This document shows positions 1 to 11,660 of a stretch of 64,000 nt of DNA, one piece after another. This DNA comes from Lamellibrachia satsuma (Eukaryota > Annelida > Polychaeta > Sabellida > Siboglinidae). Positions within the stretch are counted from its first letter, which is position 1; each line of letters begins with the position of its first letter. Where the stretch lies: NCBI GenBank assembly GCA_033239005.1, contig BSQZ01000025.1, positions 7,626,501-7,690,500 of the forward strand, written 5' to 3'. The translations under genes and the position numbers were made by a program. The notes beneath the pieces are model-generated. The model had not been told where the DNA came from. It did no database searches and saw only the letters and a list, made by a program, of their open reading frames with translations.

Positions 1-1317
1 AAGGAACACCTCTCGCAAACTTTTAAGAGCTATATTTTATGTGGCTGTGGGTCTGCGCCGTTTCTTTCAAAAGATCTTTCCTTTCGCAGCTTGTTTCGGA
101 TACGTCTGGATACTATAAGAACGTTCACAACCAAATAACATTACACATGGGCAGTTTACATTGTAGCTGGGTTCAACGGATGTTTTAAGATCGCTGGTGT
201 CATATGATCGATGAAACGTTGATGTTTTTACCTCTGCAGAGAGGCTGGATCGATATGCTGCGTGCCTAACGTCGTCTTGCGAAGAGGGGCGCCGAAGACG
301 TGCGATGACCGCCTGAACCGGGCGTCAATGTAACCACGGACACACGGATGTTGAACCTGGTCAATCAACATTGCCTTGCTATGTCAAGCTCAGTGGCGTA
401 TTTGGAGGGGGGGTATTGAGTCGTGGCCCCTTTGGGTTTATATATTTTCCCCGTATTTTACGGTTGCGCCGCAACTTGATAGCATGGATGACTAGGCTTG
501 CCCCCCTGCCCCCCTTGCCCCCGTGAGATCCTTGATACGCCACTGGTCAAGTTCCACGGGTCATCAACAATAACAATTTCATAATTTTAACGCCTACGTT
601 AATAAACAACACTGTAGCACACCGGATTAAGAACGTGGGAGCCTGGCACAAACTGTGGGGCTGTTACCGAATGCGTGAAAGACAACGACGGAGACGGACG
701 GACTATGGATGTAACCCCGTTCTAATTAGTTACCAACCGTTCTAGCGATGTGATCATGTGAATAATCAAATCTAATTGTACATATGTTGGACTTTATAAT
801 ATCACAATAATACAATATTATATAACGCTGTGTCAGTCCTTTTGTCTATTCAAAGCGTTTTATATTACTTTATATTATTTTATTACAACACACTTTTATG
901 TTGATGGAGTCATCAATTAATTAATGCGTGCATTTTGAAAAGGTGTGTCTTCAGTGCTGTGTTAAGCGATGCCGTGGTACTACAATGTCTGACAGACCGA
1001 GGGAGACCGTTCCATGGCAAAGGGCCGCTGTCGAAAAGGCACGGTATCCAAGTGTGTGGCGTGTGGTGGTCACACTGAAGAAACCCGCAGAATCTGATCG
1101 TTACGACCGAGTGGGTTGGTAGTCTCTGAGAAGTTCGAATATGTGGGGGGGGGTAAGTCTGTGGATGGCTTGAGGTTGATTAGAAGAATATTGAAAGTGG
1201 TCCTTTCTACGATAGGTAGCCAATGCATGCATTTGAGGACCGGTGCTATGAGATCTTCTTATTCTGGTGATGAGACGAGCGGTTGTGTGCAGCAGGCCAG
1301 AAGATCTACACATGGCA
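1..1317. other. Intergenic, no gene recognised
   Basis: Both strands were read. There is a short GC-richer patch at 240-330 and poly-purine/pyrimidine runs near 405 and 500, but no ORF with family resemblance and no RNA gene. Confidence 0.4.
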
Positions 1318-2061
<744 letters not shown>

Positions 2062-2349
2062 GTGTGTTGTTGACATTTTGTCGGCGTGCACGGTTGCGAA
2101 GGAACTCATGTGGACGTTTGACGTATATTACCGAACTCGAATTGTTCGCAACGCCATGCGTGTTTTCTACGATTGTTCCGATTGTTTTGATTTTTGGGGC
2201 ATGACGTTGTATCCATCATCGCCATTGCCATCGCCATCGCGTTCAAGTTTTGCTAAAGACACTAGTTGTACTAAACCACCAAAACTACACAAATGCTTCA
2301 ATTCCAGGTGACAAACAACTTAATTTCACATCGGTATGCCACACTTACT

Positions 2350-2844
2350 TACTTACTTACTCACTTAGTCCTCTTCACTCAAGGCAGAGCATATGGCCGA
2401 TACGACTCTTTTCCAACGCACTCTGTTATTTGCTGCTTTCTTCATCTCTTTCCAGGTGGTTCCATGTTTCCTTACTTCCTCGGCTATTAATCTCCTCCAA
2501 GTAGTTTTGTTTGTAAATGTTTGTAGCATTCGGGTTGTTGTCTTAGTTGATATCCATGTCTCAGAGCCATATAGCAGCACACTTTTCACGTTGGAAGTGA
2601 AGATTCTGATCTTGTTTCGCGTTGAGAAAGATGTGTTCCACAGTCTTTAAGCTGCTGAATGCATGCCTGGCCTTTCCAATCCTGTTCTGACATCTTCATC
2701 TGTTCCTCCTTTGTCTGTCACTACACTTCCCAGAGATATGAATGTGTTGTCCTCCTCTATATCTTTTCCCTTCCGCTGTACCTTAGTATGACACACGCTT
2801 CTTTAAAATGTGGGCTAAAATGTGGAGTCAATTCTATAAGATAG
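2350..2844 (-). pseudogene. Decayed LINE ORF2 3' end
   Basis: On the minus strand one reads ISLGSVVTDKGGTDEDVR, a frameshift and stop, STRNKIRIFTSNVKSVLLYG then SETW, and finally GTTWKEMKKAANNRVRWKR. These are the C-terminal segments of non-LTR reverse transcriptases (usual form YLGSxVxxDGGTxxDVxxRI...KxxxxNxxVxSVLLYGxETW). There is an internal deletion between SETW and the TWRR block. The element ends in a TAAG tetranucleotide tail at 2341-2360, typical of RTE-like LINEs. Confidence 0.75.
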
Positions 2845-3322
2845 TTCAGGTATGATGTCATGGGCATGTCATAATGACGTCATTTGTGCATAATTTTATA
2901 ATGAATTAACACCTTTGGGAAGAGTATTCAAATGTCTTTCCATTGACACCTCACTCGCAATGGTGGACACATCTCAGATTACTATCTATCTATCCCTCTA
3001 TTATCTATTATCTATCTATCCCTCCTCCGTTCTTACTTTCAGTGACAGCAAATATAATTAACAACTTCCATAAACCGCCATTCAGCATATGTAGAATTTA
3101 TTTCATTATTCCCTCACAAATAGGACTATATCTACAAATGCATTTTATCTACAAAGCTGTCTACCAGCAAAGCAGCTACTGCTGGTGTAATATAAGCCTT
3201 ATATCTCTATTACGGAAAATATAGGCATTTCTTACTTCTTAAAGGTAAAACATACTGAAAGCCATTCTTTCAGAAGATACTTCAAGTAATCTTGAAGAAA
3301 CATTCTACAATTTCCGTGTGTC

Positions 3323-3630
3323 GCAGCACGTATGTACCTGTATCATACGGTTGGTGGCAGCACGTACGTACCTGTATCATACGGTTGGTCGCAGCACGTA
3401 CGTACATGTATCATACGGTTGGTCGCAGCACGTACGTACCTGTATCATACGGTTGGTCGCAGCACGTACGTACCTGTATCATACGGTTGGTCGCAGCACG
3501 TACGTACATGTATCATACGGTTGGTCGCAGCACGTACGTACCTGTACCATACGGTTGGTCGCAGCACGTACGTACCTGTATCATACGGTTGGTCGCAGCA
3601 CGTACGTACCTGTACCATACGGTTGGTCGC
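3323..3630. repeat. 34-bp minisatellite, 9 copies
   Basis: The unit begins CGCAGCACGTACGTACCTGT and repeats exactly every 34 bp, with a few substitutions (ACCTGTATC / ACATGTATC / ACCTGTACC). It lies just downstream of the galaxin-like stop codon. Confidence 0.97.
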
Positions 3631-3728
3631 ACGCACTGCGAAAGAAGCAATTGGTGTCCTCGGATCCAGATAGCGACGGTGAATGTGATCAGACCCGTCG
3701 AGTGTCCCGTTCACACCACGTGGTCAGT

Positions 3729-3907
3729 TCAACACTTGGGCGTGTCCGACTTGCTGTACAGCGAGCCGCCGCAGCAGATGACGAAGTCCGTGTTGAAGAC
3801 GATGGCGTCCCCGCAGCAGGCCGACCGATCCCGGGACGCCGTCGAGAAGACGCTGCCGCCACAACATCCCTCATCTCTACCGGGGTGGTACCGCTCAGTC
3901 CCGCAGG
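3729..3907 (-). CDS. Galaxin-like exon 2 (CCGG repeats, stop)
   Basis: GC-rich open frame with three Cys-Cys pairs in the contexts GCCGGSVF, ACCGDAIVF and ICCGGSLY, plus single Cys near each end, terminating in TGA at 3729-3731. The opposite strand also has an open frame, but it lacks any family pattern. Confidence 0.65.
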
Positions 3908-5569
3908 CTGCATGGAGCAATCACGTCGTTGTATCGATTAAAATCACCTGTGTCAACAGGTCTCCGGAATGTACACTTTATTTATGGCGAGTGTTTCTCG
4001 TCAGATATACATGGAACACTATCGGTAAGATTTTGTAAACTGATCTTGATTTTGCATGTATGGTAATTATTAATTAGTACAATTCAGTAGGCAGTTAATA
4101 CAACTATTCTTATTGTGCAATCTGGCGCTTTGATAACTTCTTAGTAGGGGAGACAGGGGCTAGTTGTATACAGGGACATGTTGTGACATAGTCGTTTGCG
4201 AAAACATAGCACACACGTGGAGATACCATCGGCAGTAGTTGGTTGGAAGTCCACCGGCAAATATACTGTCCAAAATCGAGATTTAATGGGTCATATATAA
4301 AGTACGTCACACTTGGGGGGTGGGGTAGGGGTCTATGGGCAAGCGCGAGGAAGCGTTACATGAGGATGGGGAGTGCATGGACCAACGTTACGTAGAGTTT
4401 TAATAGGTTGGCTCGTCTAGCTGTCGATATCCGACAAACAGCTCTAATTGGCAATCTTGATCAATGTTGGTTTTTTATGGCAAGGCTATATTCGAGCAAT
4501 TAATAAACATTGCATGATTAATTGAAATACGGATGTTCGTGCGCGTGTGCGTGAGTGCGTACGTGTGTGTATCATTCAATCAAGTAAATGTCTCATTACA
4601 TATATACTGTCATTCACTATTTCATACTCCATTCAATAATTTATATTTCATTGCTATGTAAGAACCCGGACGAATGAGTGCCCTTTGGCAAATAAAAATG
4701 AAAAGCTTAATATGTGATGTTGTGAACACCTACATTGGCATACACACTGTGTATGAGATGTATAAATGCGTATAATCCAATTAATATAATAACAGTAACG
4801 AGTGACATTTGCTTTGTCCTAAAAATCGTGTCCAACTGCAGTGTGACGTTTCATGTAGATCACGTAACTAATAACTTAAAAAGTATTCAAAATGTCTGCA
4901 TACATCCATCAGCAAATGTGTAGGTATAGTTATTGTCTTTACGTTCCACATCCACAGAAGGGCCCTGTGTCACCTTGCAAAATTTCGTCTGGATCGGCCC
5001 ATAAATGCGGATGTGCATAGGACACGACAGACAAAAAACATAGACAAACAGAGACAATCAGACATACAAACAAACAAACATAAACAAACAAATAAACAAA
5101 CAGAGACAAACAAATAAACAGAGACAAACAAACAAACAAACAAACAAACAAACAAACAGAAACTTGATTTATATATATTAGATTGTGTTGTACAATGGTG
5201 TACCCGTATTCTGACGCACTGCGGAAGTTGTTGACGTACATGTGCCAGGCTGTCACAGCCTTAGTCGCAGGGGGTGCGCCTCCCACGCCCCTTCGCTGGC
5301 CTTTGATCTGCCCATGCCATGGCCATGAGCCTAACATTGGCACCATGACATCAATAAATAAACCATGACATGTTCACCGCGTGTGCCTGATAAATAAAAT
5401 AAATACAGCGTCGTTCGTTAGTCATTTGCTATATCATCAAACTTTACTAACAATAAAGATTGTCGCAATACGAACCGATGCCTTTGTCTTTCTTGTCATC
5501 TGACTGTCCGCGTGTCAGTGCAACAACGATGACACTGACGAGTAGGAAGAACGTGACTAGATGGTCCAT
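3729..5569 (-). CDS. Small secreted galaxin-like Cys-rich protein, two exons
   Basis: Exon 1 (5569 down to 5476) begins MDHLVTFFLLVSVIVVALTR, a clear signal peptide, followed by GQSDDKKDKGI. Exon 2 (3907 down to 3729) encodes ACGTERYHPGRDEGCCGGSV, then FSTASRDRSACCGDAIVF, then NTDFVICCGGSLYSKSDTPK and Cys-stop. The double-Cys CCGG units spaced 14-16 residues apart are the signature of galaxins, secreted proteins first known from coral skeletons. The joined product is about 90 residues, with phase 1 on both sides. The exon 1 donor (GTTCGT) and the exon 2 acceptor (CCATGCAG, poor pyrimidine tract) are weak, so extra exons or another partner exon are possible. A TTTATA (TATAAA on this strand) lies 41 bp upstream of the ATG. 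I infer an extracellular matrix or mineral-related role only from the family. Confidence 0.55.
5036..5160. repeat. (CAAA)n-rich tract
   Basis: Imperfect CAAA/CAGA repeats, near-perfect at 5127-5157. Confidence 0.9.
5476..5569 (-). CDS. Signal-peptide exon, probably of the galaxin-like gene
   Basis: The ATG at 5569-5567 opens a frame with a 15-residue hydrophobic core and a likely cleavage after ALTRGQS or nearby. If the GTTCGT donor is not used, the frame runs on to YCDNLYC and a stop, so a short secreted peptide of about 43 residues is an alternative reading. Confidence 0.55.
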
Positions 5570-5609
5570 TCCTTGTGACGTTTCTACGAAAGGTCATTCT
5601 GCACTCAAA

Positions 5610-5615
5610 TTTATA
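5610..5615 (-). promoter_or_regulatory. TATA box candidate for the secreted-protein gene
   Basis: TATAAA on the minus strand, 41 bp before the ATG, in the context AATATAAATT. Spacing would put transcription start about 10-15 bases ahead of the ATG, which is short but workable. Confidence 0.4.
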
Positions 5616-5831
5616 TTCGAATATTCGTGTCACTAAGACAGAATTAACGCTAAGCCTAAAGTAGTAAGGAAAATATCACATAACATGCAACGTTTGTAGG
5701 AAATGTGAAATATTAAATACACATCACGTATTTTATTGACAGGATGCAAAAACCACACTGACCGGATCTGTTTTTTTTGTGAATATAGGGTCTACTAGCT
5801 TAGTAACGATAAACTAATAATCATTACTAGA

Positions 5832-5944
5832 CTAATGACGTCATGATGTCGTTAACACTTTGTCTTGTCACTTTGACTCTATCTCTGACAGAGATAGAGT
5901 CAAAGTGACAAGACAAAGTGTTAACGACATCATGACGTCATTAG
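5832..5944. repeat. Perfect 56-bp inverted repeat with 1-bp centre
   Basis: The left arm 5832-5887 and right arm 5889-5944 are exact reverse complements around a single A at 5888. Each arm contains TGACGTCA (a CRE-type octamer) and GTTAAC. The flanks stop matching at once (AGA versus ATT). Confidence 0.97.
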
Positions 5945-5945
5945 A

Positions 5946-7189
5946 TTCTGTCTCTAAGATTCAGCATCCGCTGAGTGGGTTCGAATTTTAGTTGGAGTTA
6001 TACACGGTAATGGACGTTTTTATATAAATGACAATGACAACAGCCCTACTGCCTGACAATATCTATTAAACGTAATTATATGACCATGAATTCACACGAG
6101 TGTCAACGTTTCCATCAATGCATAAGGCGGTTATACCCAAATATGGGAAATACTAGAGTTAAAACGCGATTTTTAAAACAGTACGGATTACGAAAATTGT
6201 ATGACATAACAATGTCTTCTCACTCTCAGGCTCAGAGTCAGGGGTCAGCTTATTCGGCCTTCGGACTCGGTAGCTTTGCAGATCATGATGCTACTTGAAA
6301 AAAAGTTAAATATTTGTTAACTTATAAGTGGATGCTTATACTATCGTTACCTGTACGCATGTGTTGCAAACAGTTTGTGTTATAAATAAATTCTAGCAAC
6401 GCCAACGGAACAAATTTTAGATACACGCGAAAGTATGTCCTCCTTGTAGTCCTTGCCGCCGTTCCACGTTTCGTGGTCCAATCAAACGACGACATCACAT
6501 CGAGTTTACGCGGCAACAAAGAAGAGGACAGTTATGGAGCGCCGACAGTGCAATACACACATGCATGCGAAATGTTGCAATGTAATCGTGACAAACGAAA
6601 ACGAAAGTGTTATGGTGTATCACAATATAATACTGTGATAACCATAATACTTCATTGTACTAGGCTCGATTGTCGACGGAAGTACAACCTGTACTCCAAA
6701 TTAAAGAATCGGAAAGAATTAGTTTGAGCAAATAATACATCGTCCTACAACACCGCTTACTGATCGTAGCCACAACGCTAGCATTGGAACGCAAAAAATC
6801 ATCTGATCTGACGTCTGAATAACATTGAACGCGACTGAGCCTGCGTTGGCCTAGGTACGCGATTGTTTCATGGCATCACATGGCAAAAGGTTCGCGCGAA
6901 TTACGCGTTGTAGGCCTACTTCCGTCGAAAAATTAACGCGATTTCATTTATATTTTAGTGCTATATTGTAACATCAATTGACTGATTGATTCGTAGATTC
7001 ATTGATTTAATATAAAAATGTGCATACAAATGTACATTAAAATATAAGGATGACACAAGAGAGTGCAAACACAAACGTCCATTGTGATCCTTCAAATCTT
7101 TCGAGGGAAAAAGGTAATGCAAGAAACACTGCCAATCGGATGTCTCTATGTGTCAATAGAACGTTATACGTTTAATTACGAAATAGCCT
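5946..7189. other. Intergenic, nothing recognised
   Basis: AT-rich DNA between the palindrome and the GGT7 leader. The short ORFs at 6080-6298 and 6453-6727 show no family pattern or codon bias that I can see. Confidence 0.4.
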
Positions 7190-7442
7190 AGATGTAAAAA
7201 TTGTAATTTGTCCGTGGATGGCGCCCAAGATGCAACAAAGATTACGCCCCCAACCGGAGGACTGGTAACTAGCAGAAACCACTGATGGTGCTGCCCTCTA
7301 CTGGGTAAGTTCGCTGCTCAGTGCGCCTATCTCGCGAGACCACCACCAATTCACGTTTACGTAATCGTTGCCGAATGTCAACTCGACCATAAGTTTTTCG
7401 ATCGTTTCTTGTTTGTAGGAGTGTTGCGCATTGCTGTGAATT
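7190..7442 (+). other. GGT7: Possible 5' leader and noncoding first exon of the GGT7-like gene
   Basis: A good donor (CTGG then GTAAGT, cut after 7304) and a good acceptor (TTTCTTGTTTGTAG, exon from 7419) bracket a 114-bp potential intron just ahead of the ATG. A spliced 5' UTR is therefore likely, with its first exon ending at 7304. I see no clear TATA box, and the left limit is a guess. Confidence 0.35.
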
Positions 7443-7530
7443 ATGTCAGATCCTTTACCAAACGGAGCGATGGCTGGAGCGACGTCCTACCACGACGTGT
7501 GCTTGGATGGCCCGAGTCCAAAGGCAAAGG
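7443..7530 (+). CDS. GGT7: GGT7-like coding exon 1 (cytosolic N-terminus)
   Basis: Starts at ATG 7443 and encodes residues 1-29 (begins [12 protein letters not shown]) plus one base. The donor GTATGA follows at 7531. The phase-1 end joins exactly to the exon at 14211. Reading on past the donor meets a stop soon after (TGA at 7570-7572), as expected for intron. No signal peptide is present, which suits a type II membrane protein. Confidence 0.75.
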
Positions 7531-9572
7531 GTATGAACGAGTGTGTGACATCAATTATGCCAAGCCCAAGATGATGGAGCACTGCCACTAGCCTGGGGCT
7601 GGGCTGGGCCTGTCATAGACATAGACCTGTCACATACATGGTGTCATCAAAGCTAAACCTCGTTACATACCTCCAAACCAACCCGAAAGAAATTAATTAA
7701 AGTAGCTTTCCTAGGAAGAAATCTCAAAGTTGGCCAGGAAAAATGTTAAACCAGTTCACTTCCAAAAAAATTAGTATGATAAAACATAGGCAAAATTGTC
7801 CGCCCCACTCTTTGTCTCTGGGGCGAAAGTCCAGACCGGCATTTGCTAAAACGCCGTTTTGGCAGTTCCGTAGCCAAATGGCTAAGGAACTAATAACTTA
7901 AGTTTTAAAACCAATACGTATTAACCGTTTCACGTGTGTATTCTGTGACATACAACCGACAATTGGGCATCAAGAAACTGAAGAAATGTGCTCCAAATAA
8001 TTACTTATGAGTACTTTTATCGGTGACAGAAAACATTTCACAATTAGCCGCCATACTGTGCACGTGATGTTGCCTTTGGGTCACATGATCAAACGCAATT
8101 CCGTGTAGAATGAGGGGCATGATTAATGATGTAACTCCATGGCCAGCAGACGGCAATTCTTAGCGTAACCTTATGTAGATCCACGGGATTCCCGCTTGGT
8201 ATTCTCGCTCACAACAACATCCGGTTATATACAAATGTTGACAAGCACATGCGTTCTGACAAAAAGGTAATAATTTCACACTTTTACATGGTTATTGTCA
8301 GGTAACTTTAGTGATATACATATAAGGATGCATACAGACATGAAAGACGTGTTTATTGCTCTGTTTATGGCATTTTTGTAAGGTTTCACGTTTCATGAAA
8401 ATACTTTGTTTGAACGAGATCTTCGCCCCTACTACAACAACAGCCAGATAGAAAAAAATTGTAGGGCGATTGACTTTGCCTAGATAAAACATTGTCATTG
8501 GCAATTTATTTAAATTAAAGGTGACATGTATATAAACTTTAATAAAGGAACACATAACTGTTTATGTTATTAATATGTCTATTAGATCCAAAGATATTGC
8601 AATTTTAATACAGTAACAGTAAAAATTGTGTGCATCTCGTATATAGGCAAACAACTCCCATTTTTGTGTTTTGTTTCATGCAATAAATGTATGATTAAAA
8701 TGGCATAACGTTTTTATTTGTACAGCTGTACATATTATTTTAATAATTGAGTTTTTCAGGATTTGCAAGCACATTAATTAGGGTCATAAATATACATAGT
8801 CCAGGCTTGTATCATTAATACTAACTCAGCTAATGCAATTAATAAGTCAGTATTTGTTAATTAGTACGTCAAGTCAACAGACCGACACATTTTGATAAAA
8901 GGCCATAACTTCCATGATTATGAAGGTATTTGTATAATTTGTTCAGGGTTTACAAACACATTAACCAGGGTCATAAATTTACATCAACATAGTCATTTCA
9001 TAACTCAGTTGATGTAATTAATGAGTCAAGATTGTCAAACTCAACAGATCAACACATTTGATAATAAAAAAATGTCATGATTATGAAAATATTTGTATAA
9101 TTTGTTCAGGGTTTACAAACACATTAAACATGGTCATAAATATACATTAATCAAACAGTAATTTCATAATTCAATTGATGTAATTAATAAGTCAATATTG
9201 GCTAATTAATGCGCAAACTCAACAGGCCAACACCTTTTGATAAAAGGCCATAATTTCCATCATCATAAAAATATTGGATAATTTGTTCAGTGTTTCGAAA
9301 CGCATTAAGTAGAGTCATATATTATACATCACAGATAGTTATCGTTAATAGTAACTCATTTAATAAGTCAACAAGTCATGCATGCTAAGTCAACAGACCA
9401 GCACATTTCAAAGAGAAGCCATAACTTCCATGATTAGGAAGATATTTGTATAATTTTGGCAGAGCGTGGGCTTTCTGCAAAATAATATTATAAAGAATTC
9501 CAAAATATTCTTGCGTGGTGACTGGTGTAAAAATTCTTTGAGAAATATATAGTAGTTGGTGTTCCATATAGA

Positions 9573-9635
<63 letters not shown>

Positions 9636-11563
9636 ATGTATTTTATTTAATAAAAATATTGAATTGTATAACTATAAGTAAAATTTGGCATAACAAGATT
9701 TAACAAGATTGCCATCCAAGGCAAAGGCCCAGATGGCAAGTGGACATGGAAGCCATTGGCTTATCGAGAGTCCAACAATCATGAATGTTCATCTATGTGT
9801 AACCCGCCCTTCTGAGATATGTAAATATATATATTATTTTACATATAGTTATACAATGTGAACTGAAAATTGTCTAAATGAATTTGACATTTCTTGTGAC
9901 ACATAGATTTGGTCTAATAAATTATCTTGATTCTATGTGCAAATCTTATGAAATTATTGTTCAGTCTTCCTGTGAAAATCCACATGTATAGATAATGTTA
10001 CAAACTACCTTAAGTACTGGTAGTGTAGTTGTTAAATAATTAAAAGTAAAATTAAGTTAACTAGTGATTTAGAATCTATCTGTTGAGTTTTTCCTTCGAT
10101 TTTTTCAAGCATTGAAAAATTACATAATAATTTCATTATTCTAGTAACTTTCCGTTAAGGCATTTAAATGCCGCTACCACAAGAGCCACCTTGAATAATA
10201 ATTATAGCATTATAATAATAATACATTTACAGAGTAATTTAGCTAATAAAACATGAACATGCCATAGTAAAGATTACAATTAAACGTTCATACAGTAGCT
10301 GACATATACATGTGCACGTATGCACACAAAAAACTGAAACTAAATGCATCAATAGACATTACAATAAATTTATTTTGAAGACAACATTAAATCTGCCAAG
10401 ATATAATTAGCTAGTAACTACAAGGCAACGTATACATAGGGATTTAAGTTAATTATCTTCCACATATATAACAGTTAATAATAGTACAAGCATTTTGATG
10501 CCTTTCAATAATGTATCTTATAATATAGGTGGAGAATCCATGGATACTGTGGGTGAATATTTCGTTAATAATGATATTGGGAGAATTATTATATATCTTT
10601 GCTATGCTGAACCTGATGTTTCTTTTGGAGAATTTGTTATAGACTCTAGGGATAAATACATCTGTGCATGCCCCAGTGGCATGTTGATGGTGCTGGGTAT
10701 TGTATAAATACATCTGTGCCTGCTCTAGTGGCTGGTTGATGGCACTGGGTATTGTATAAATACATTTGTGCCTGCCCTAGTGGCGTGTTGATGGCACTGG
10801 GTATTATATAAATACATTTGTGCATGCCCCAGTGGCATGTTGATGGCACTGGGTATTGTATAAATACATCTGTGCCTGCTCTAGTGGCATGTTGATGGCA
10901 CTGGGTATTGTATAAATACATTTGTGCCTGCCCTAGTGGCGTGTTGATGGCGCTGGGTATTGTATAAATACATCTGTGCCTGCCCTAGTGACATGTTGAT
11001 GGCACTGGGTATTGTATAAATACATCTGTGCCTGCCCTAGTGGCATGTTGATGGCGCTGGGTATTATATAAATACATTTGTGCATGCCCTAGTGGCATGT
11101 TGATGGCAATGGGTATTGTATAAATACATCTGTGCATGCCCTAGTGGCATGTTGATGGCACTGGGTATTGTATAAATACATCTGTGCCTGCCCTAGTGGC
11201 GTGCTGATGGTGCTGGGTATCAGGGGTGGGTTCAATTACACATAATTATATCAATTACAATTACATTTCAATTTTAGTTCAATTACAATTACACTCATAA
11301 ATTTTCAATTCAATTACAATTACACTGTTTCAATTACAATTACATTATGTGGAACCAAATATATTCAGCATTTGTTAATTATATAGTTTGGCACTTTTGC
11401 TCAATTTCAATATTTTATACACAATTGATAAACAAATATAACGGTAATGATTGTAAATTGTTGAAGAATTGTGGCTTGAATTTTTAATTGTACTAAATAA
11501 AAAGACAGCCATTTAAACATATTTTTATTATATAAATATATATTTTAAATCTGGTATATAGAC

Positions 11564-11660
<97 letters not shown>

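Noticed and set aside
3292..4038. Plus-strand ORFs over the 34-bp array and galaxin exon
   Set aside because: The opposite strand shows a clear galaxin Cys pattern; the plus frames are repeat plus low-complexity Arg/Ala.
5975..5995. GGGTTCGAATT resembling a tRNA B box
   Set aside because: No A box or cloverleaf pairing upstream; no tRNA gene was found in the window.
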